Assembly: GCA_009928005.1 (NCBI GenBank) | Contig: RFVO01000003.1 | Coordinates: 1 to 64,000 of the forward strand | Direction: 5' to 3' | From: Chitinophagia bacterium | Lineage (GTDB): Bacteria > Bacteroidota > Bacteroidia > Chitinophagales > Chitinophagaceae | Length of the DNA: 64,000 bases | Shown: piece by piece, positions 59,234 to 64,000 of the stretch | Position numbering within the stretch: the stretch's first letter is position 1 | How the letters are laid out: every line of letters starts with the position of its first letter | Notes under the pieces: generated by a model | The model's database searches: none | Told to the model about the DNA's origin: nothing | Seen by the model: the letters and a program-made list of their open reading frames with translations, nothing else | Position numbers and translations under genes: made by a program

Positions 59234-60469
59234 CTAGCGGATTTTAATTTTTGCCTTTTCAATTCGGGTATCACTAACGGCCAATATTTCGGCATCAAAA
59301 TGAGGTAAATGGATAATAGTGCGCATTTTAGGAATGGACTCGTGAAATTGAATTAAATAACCACTAAGGGTTTCAGAGCTGTCTGCTGAAAAATCTATAC
59401 CATATTTTTCATATAAGTAGTCTAGCTCCAAGCGGCCACTAAATATAAACTCTGTATCGGAAAGCTTTTTTTCAATCAAGTCCTGCTCATCGTATTCATC
59501 TTCAATTTCTCCAAAAATTTCTTCTAATACATCTTCCATAGTGACAATACCTGCGGTGCCTCCAAATTCATCTACTACCCATGCAATGCTTTTTCTTTTT
59601 TTTGAGAATAAGCTGATAAGGTCTGCTGCATTCATGCTTTCTGTTACTAAAGGGATAGAGTGTAAAATTGAAGCAATTTCAGTTGGTTTTTTAAATAAAT
59701 CTAGTTGATGTACATAACCTACAATTACATCTAGTGTTTCATCATAAACAATGAGCTTGCTTAACTTCGTTTCAATAAAGACCTCACTTAAATGCTGGAT
59801 AGAAGTATTAAGATCTACACCAACAATTTCTGTCCTAGGTACTAAGCACTCTCTAATTTTTATATCAGGTAAGCTCAATGCATTTTCAAATAAATCGGTA
59901 TTTAAATCTTGTTGCTCTTTGGATTGTTTTGTTTGTTGTACAAAATGTGCGAGATCAACTTTAGTGAAGCCTTCTTTTTTATGAATGATGCGCATTTGAA
60001 ATAAATATTTCAGTACAAACTGTGCAAGGTTCACAAGTAATATAGTGATGGGTCTAAATAATAGATGAAAAAATTGTGCCAAAGGAGCAAAGAGTGTAAT
60101 CATGGAAGCTGCCCTGGCTTTGAATATGGCCTTGGGAACAAGCTCTCCTATTAGTAAAATTACTAATGTTGATAAAATAGTATTGCCAAGTAAAATGGAA
60201 TAGCGGCCTAGTTCCCATCTCTCCCAAATTAGTTTATCTAATAAAGTTTCGAATTGTATTCCAAAAATCACCAAAGAGATATTTAAACCAATAAGACAAG
60301 TGCCAATAAATTGAGTAGGGGCTTCTAAAAACTTTGCGATAATTTTTCCAGATCGATGGCCCTGTTTTTTTTTAAGTTCTAAACTTAATCGGTTAGCACT
60401 TACAAAGCCAATTTCGTAGCCTGAAAAAAAGCCAATCAAAATAATAGAAATAACTATTGCTAAAAGCAT
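59234..60469 (-). CDS. CNNM/CBS/CorC-HlyC domain hemolysin-family protein (GldE-like)
   Basis: DUF21 N-terminus, CLVPRTEIVGVDLNTS, AWVVDEFGGTAGIVTMEDVLEEIFGEIEDEYDE. Confidence 0.93.
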   Translation of the reverse strand: MLLAIVISIILIGFFSGYEIGFVSANRLSLELKKKQGHRSGKIIAKFLEAPTQFIGTCLIGLNISLVIFGIQFETLLDKLIWERWELGRYSILLGNTILSTLVILLIGELVPKAIFKARAASMITLFAPLAQFFHLLFRPITILLVNLAQFVLKYLFQMRIIHKKEGFTKVDLAHFVQQTKQSKEQQDLNTDLFENALSLPDIKIRECLVPRTEIVGVDLNTSIQHLSEVFIETKLSKLIVYDETLDVIVGYVHQLDLFKKPTEIASILHSIPLVTESMNAADLISLFSKKRKSIAWVVDEFGGTAGIVTMEDVLEEIFGEIEDEYDEQDLIEKKLSDTEFIFSGRLELDYLYEKYGIDFSADSSETLSGYLIQFHESIPKMRTIIHLPHFDAEILAVSDTRIEKAKIKIR

Positions 60470-60501
60470 ACAATTGGTTTATTCAATTTCAAAAATAGTC
60501 A

Positions 60502-61491
60502 TTACCATTCAGGTAACATTGGTTTTGTTTCAATAATGCTTTCTATTTGCTCCATCATCTCATTAGTTAGCAAGGTAGCCGTATCAATGGCCGTCAAGTT
60601 ATCTACTAATTGTGCTTTGTTCGTTGCACCTAAAATAGCAGTACTTACATTTGGGTTTTTGATACACCAAGCAATACTTAAAGAAGCGGTACTTACTTTT
60701 AAGGCCTTTGCCATAGCACCTAGTAGTTGTACTTTTTTAATCCTGTCTTGCATTAATAAGCGGTCTCTTAACCATTCAAAACCTTCTAATTGAAAACGGG
60801 ATCCCTCAGGTATACCATCGTTGTATTTTCCTGTTAAAAGGCCTGATGCTAAAGGACTCCAAATGGTTGTGCCCATTCCTACATTCTTAAATATTTCAAG
60901 GTATTCGTTTTCCATTTTTGCACGCTCAAATAAATTATATTGAGGTTGTTCTACCGATGGACCAATTAAATGTTGTAATGCAGCTATTCTATGAGCTTCC
61001 ATAATTTCAACGCCGCTCCACTCACTCGTACCCCAGTATAAAATTTTTCCTTGTTGAATTAGTGTGTTCATTGTTTGTACTACTTCTTCAATAGGAGTTG
61101 TTTTATCCGGTCTGTGACAAAAGTAAAGGTCAAGATAATCGGTTTCTAATCTTTTTAAAGCTTCATTGCAAGCCTCTGTCAAATGCTTTCTACTAAGTCC
61201 AGTTTGATTGGGTTTATTGGCTTTGCCTCTCCAACCAAAATAGGCTTTAGAAGATAAAACGATAGAAGTTCTATCCCATTTTTTTTTACTTAACACACGA
61301 CCCATCATTTTTTCACTTTCACCTGCAGCATATACTTCTGCATTGTCAAAAAAATTCACTCCAGCATCATAAGCAATGCCCATTAACTCATCGGCAATGC
61401 CGTCGTTTATTTGTTTGTGAAAAGTAACCCAGCTTCCAAAACTAAGTGTACTTAGTTGTAAGCCTGTCTTTCCCATTTTTCTGTATTCCAT
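60502..61491 (-). CDS. Aldo/keto reductase (voltage-gated K+ channel beta-subunit-like)
   Basis: MEYRKMGKTGLQLSTLSFGSWVTF, NFFDNAEVYAAGESEKMMG, DYLDLYFCHRPD, YWGTSEWSG. Confidence 0.95.
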   Translation of the reverse strand: MEYRKMGKTGLQLSTLSFGSWVTFHKQINDGIADELMGIAYDAGVNFFDNAEVYAAGESEKMMGRVLSKKKWDRTSIVLSSKAYFGWRGKANKPNQTGLSRKHLTEACNEALKRLETDYLDLYFCHRPDKTTPIEEVVQTMNTLIQQGKILYWGTSEWSGVEIMEAHRIAALQHLIGPSVEQPQYNLFERAKMENEYLEIFKNVGMGTTIWSPLASGLLTGKYNDGIPEGSRFQLEGFEWLRDRLLMQDRIKKVQLLGAMAKALKVSTASLSIAWCIKNPNVSTAILGATNKAQLVDNLTAIDTATLLTNEMMEQIESIIETKPMLPEW

Positions 61492-61496
61492 AAAAA

Positions 61497-62090
61497 TTAT
61501 TTAGGGTTGCTAGATGTACTATCGGATAGTATTGCAAAACTATTTGATTGTGGTTTAAAAATATGTATATCGCTAAGATCTTGGTTGGCTTCAAACCCTT
61601 GGCCATAAATTTTAGCGATGGGATTATGCTGTTTTACAATTACTTCTTTATCGGTGGTGAACTTATTAGTAATTTGATCCCAGATCATTTCTTTGCACCA
61701 AAGCGTATCTCCCATGACATTGTATACAACCACATTGTCTTTTAAAAAAACTTTGTTTTCTGCTTCTTTATAATTAGCATAGTTGGCAATAAGTTTGCTT
61801 TCAATATGTAGGCTGTCTTTATAAAAATCTACTTTTATGGTATTTGGAAATTCAACCATCTTGCCACTATCTACTAAATACTTTTTCATGAGAGGTGCCA
61901 TTAGTTTAGCAGATATCTTTCCATCAGTACTAATATAAATAGAAACGTCTTTGCCTACATCAATACCACCAATGCGCGCACTTAAAGCTTGTACTTCATT
62001 GACATTATTTTCACAGGCCACCATAAAAAAGCAGCTACTTATTAAAGCAACTGCTAGTTTAGTTTTTTTATTGAATAAAGTATTAATCAT
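61497..62090 (-). CDS. lptC: LPS export ABC transporter periplasmic protein LptC (predicted lipoprotein)
   Basis: ISSCFFMVACENN lipobox-like; KVDFYKDSLHIESKLIANYANYKEAENKVFLKDNVVVYNVMGDTLWCKEMIWDQITNKFTTDKEVIV. Confidence 0.85.
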   Translation of the reverse strand: MINTLFNKKTKLAVALISSCFFMVACENNVNEVQALSARIGGIDVGKDVSIYISTDGKISAKLMAPLMKKYLVDSGKMVEFPNTIKVDFYKDSLHIESKLIANYANYKEAENKVFLKDNVVVYNVMGDTLWCKEMIWDQITNKFTTDKEVIVKQHNPIAKIYGQGFEANQDLSDIHIFKPQSNSFAILSDSTSSNPK

Positions 62091-63468
62091 ATTTGCGTTT
62101 ATTAAACCAAACATCGCTTAAACTATAACCCAATGTAAATTGTACAAAGCTTTCTTTGTAATCATTTACACTAGAGCCTCTTTGGCCTACTTGCAATGCT
62201 AAATTTAGTAAAGTATATTGGTAATCGTATGAACGATATTTTCTAATAGGAAGGCCCATTCCCATTGTCAAGGCAGAAATTTTCAAGCCTTTATTGTCTA
62301 TGTTTAAATAATCTTTACCAGTATAAAATCCTGCTCTATAAGTTACTGTAGACCAATAGCTTTCATAGTTAAAAGGATTAGGACAGAACTGAGCTCCTAC
62401 ACGAAACATCCAAGAATTTGACAATACATCTTTTTGCCCATAGAAACTATATTTGTCTTTCCAAGCGGCACTGTTATATTCAATGCCTAAAACCCATTGG
62501 TCATAATTACCTCTTGTATCATATTCTTTTTTATGTAAGGCTAAGCCTAAAGTGTACATGGCAGGAATAGTAACATTGCCTTTAATATTTCGAAGAGAAA
62601 TAGCAGTGTCTAAAGGAGTTGAAGCAGAAGCTGTAAAATTACCGGTTGAGCGCACCATATCTTGTTTGCCTTGCATGGTTTGATCCATTGTGGCAGTTGC
62701 TCCATAGCTTAAAGAGTATTCTGTTTTTTGAACTCCTTTTCCTTTTTGTATTTTATAGATAGGAAATTCTCCTAATAAACCCCATTGAAAAAAGGCACCA
62801 CCAAATATTGTATTGGTATTGGATGTTGATTGGAAAAAATAGTTTGAATCGGTACTATTTTGAAATGACTTTATATTTTCAATTTTTCTGCGACCGAAAT
62901 TATAACCAGTGTTTATTCCAATGCTTAAGTATTTCCAGGACTTACCAAAACCTAAAAACACCTGATTTAATCCTCCTTGTCCAATATAATTATTGAAAAT
63001 GGTATCGCCAGAAGAAATCCTTTTTGTTTCGTTAACTGCATAATTTATTTGAGAGACAGGTCTTAAGCCAAATGCCATTCCTGTTTTTTTATTTTTATCC
63101 ATTGGCAAACCCACTACAATATAATTAGGACTTAAATAAGTAGACTGTTCTCTACCGGTTGGGGTTGATAATTTCTTTAAAGTATTATTATTGAAGTTCA
63201 TTCCTAAATCAAAAGTGGTCATGTAAATAGTACCATAGGAAGCAGGATTATTAAAATTAATGCTTTGTCCAAAGCTACCATTCATAGAAGAAGTGTAAGC
63301 TGCAGAAAAACCACCCAATGCTTGACTAGTTGCATTTTGACTATTCACTATTTCAGTACCTAATCCATACCTAGAAAAAGGGGAATTGATTTGAGCCTTA
63401 GTTGGGGTAATAAAACAAACTAAACCTAGAAAAGGGATTAACCTAATTATTTTTTTCGCAAATAGCAT
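62083..63468 (-). CDS. Outer membrane beta-barrel protein (OMPP1/FadL-like)
   Basis: Signal peptide; INSPFSRYGLGTEIVNSQNATSQALGGFSAAY...INFNNPASYGTIYMTTFDLGMNFNN. Confidence 0.7.
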   Translation of the reverse strand: MLFAKKIIRLIPFLGLVCFITPTKAQINSPFSRYGLGTEIVNSQNATSQALGGFSAAYTSSMNGSFGQSINFNNPASYGTIYMTTFDLGMNFNNNTLKKLSTPTGREQSTYLSPNYIVVGLPMDKNKKTGMAFGLRPVSQINYAVNETKRISSGDTIFNNYIGQGGLNQVFLGFGKSWKYLSIGINTGYNFGRRKIENIKSFQNSTDSNYFFQSTSNTNTIFGGAFFQWGLLGEFPIYKIQKGKGVQKTEYSLSYGATATMDQTMQGKQDMVRSTGNFTASASTPLDTAISLRNIKGNVTIPAMYTLGLALHKKEYDTRGNYDQWVLGIEYNSAAWKDKYSFYGQKDVLSNSWMFRVGAQFCPNPFNYESYWSTVTYRAGFYTGKDYLNIDNKGLKISALTMGMGLPIRKYRSYDYQYTLLNLALQVGQRGSSVNDYKESFVQFTLGYSLSDVWFNKRKYD

Positions 63469-64000
63469 ACAGTCCTTTATATATTAAATTTTGGTCGGCA
63501 AATATCCTCTTTTTTAAATGAGGTACAAAATAAGAAATGTCTCCTCCGGTTAATAGCACGTTAAATTTGCCATATTTCTGCTCATAAGCTTCAATAATAC
63601 CATCTATTTCGGCCGCCATACCCAAAATGACACCACTTAAGATATTGGTTTTAGTATCATAACCCACTAGTGGAAACTCGTTGGAAGGGGCAACAAGGGG
63701 TAAAAGGGCGGTTTGTTCATGCATAGATTTGAAGCGCATTTGCATACCTGGAGATATACTGCCCCCTAAAAAGGCATGGGTATTATTGATAAAATTATAG
63801 GTAATACAAGTACCTAAAGAAATAACTAAATTATGTTCATTGGGAAATTTGTCAACAGCAGCAGCTATTAAAGCTAAACGATCTGCGCCAATGGTTTCAG
63901 GCTTGCCCACTGGTGTGGTAAAATTAATTTTTGTATTGGGCCCCAATAAATGAAATTTAGTTGTTTTTGAAAGTAGGGTTTCTAGCGCTTTGTCGTGATG
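63443..64000 (-). CDS. coaX: Type III pantothenate kinase (5' end beyond the right edge)
   Basis: NLVISLGTCITYNFINNTHAFLGGSISPGMQMRFKSMHEQTALLPLV; frame stays open to 64000, so the listed Met at 63946 is probably internal. Confidence 0.93.
   Translation of the reverse strand, partial: HHDKALETLLSKTTKFHLLGPNTKINFTTPVGKPETIGADRLALIAAAVDKFPNEHNLVISLGTCITYNFINNTHAFLGGSISPGMQMRFKSMHEQTALLPLVAPSNEFPLVGYDTKTNILSGVILGMAAEIDGIIEAYEQKYGKFNVLLTGGDISYFVPHLKKRIFADQNLIYKGLYAICEKNN

Noticed and set aside
1-64000. CRISPR arrays, tRNA/rRNA genes, prophage, toxin-antitoxin or defence systems
   Set aside because: Looked for direct-repeat/spacer periodicity, integrases, transposases, Cas and restriction genes by eye; none found. 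tRNAs cannot be fully excluded without tRNAscan-SE.

Overview
This 64 kb window is from an AT-rich Bacteroidota chromosome. Gene content (GldC, DUF6089, IPExxxVDY, TIGR02757 and duplicated OmpH next to BamA) suggests a Chitinophagaceae-like lineage. I saw no rRNA, tRNA, CRISPR array, prophage or transposase gene. Most of it is housekeeping: transketolase C-half, carB N-half, bcp, feoB, selD, birA, rsfS, ftsH, lpxH, gldC, an envelope block (nadK, DUF6089, uppS, bamA, skp/ompH x2, murI), rpmH-rnpA-yidD, sodB, tadA, dusB, cdsA-psd, rpiB, tatC, a CNNM/CorC protein, lptC and coaX. The most system-like region is about 31.0-44.6 kb. It holds a divergent cluster with a DUF1080 protein, a cytochrome c lipoprotein, three xylose-isomerase-like TIM barrels, two Gfo/Idh/MocA oxidoreductases, and a GMC oxidoreductase with a Cys cluster paired with a Tat-lipoprotein 'subunit 3'. 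I read this as a periplasmic, cytochrome-coupled 3-keto-sugar/glycoside oxidation pathway that relies on Tat export. Other items worth a second look: a carB that ends exactly at the inter-half boundary (C-half not adjacent), a ~204 bp MITE-like element with 20/22 terminal inverted repeats between sodB and tadA, a bacterial deoxyhypusine-synthase-like protein with the catalytic-lysine motif, and an orphan selD. All family calls come from reading motifs by eye; no searches were run.
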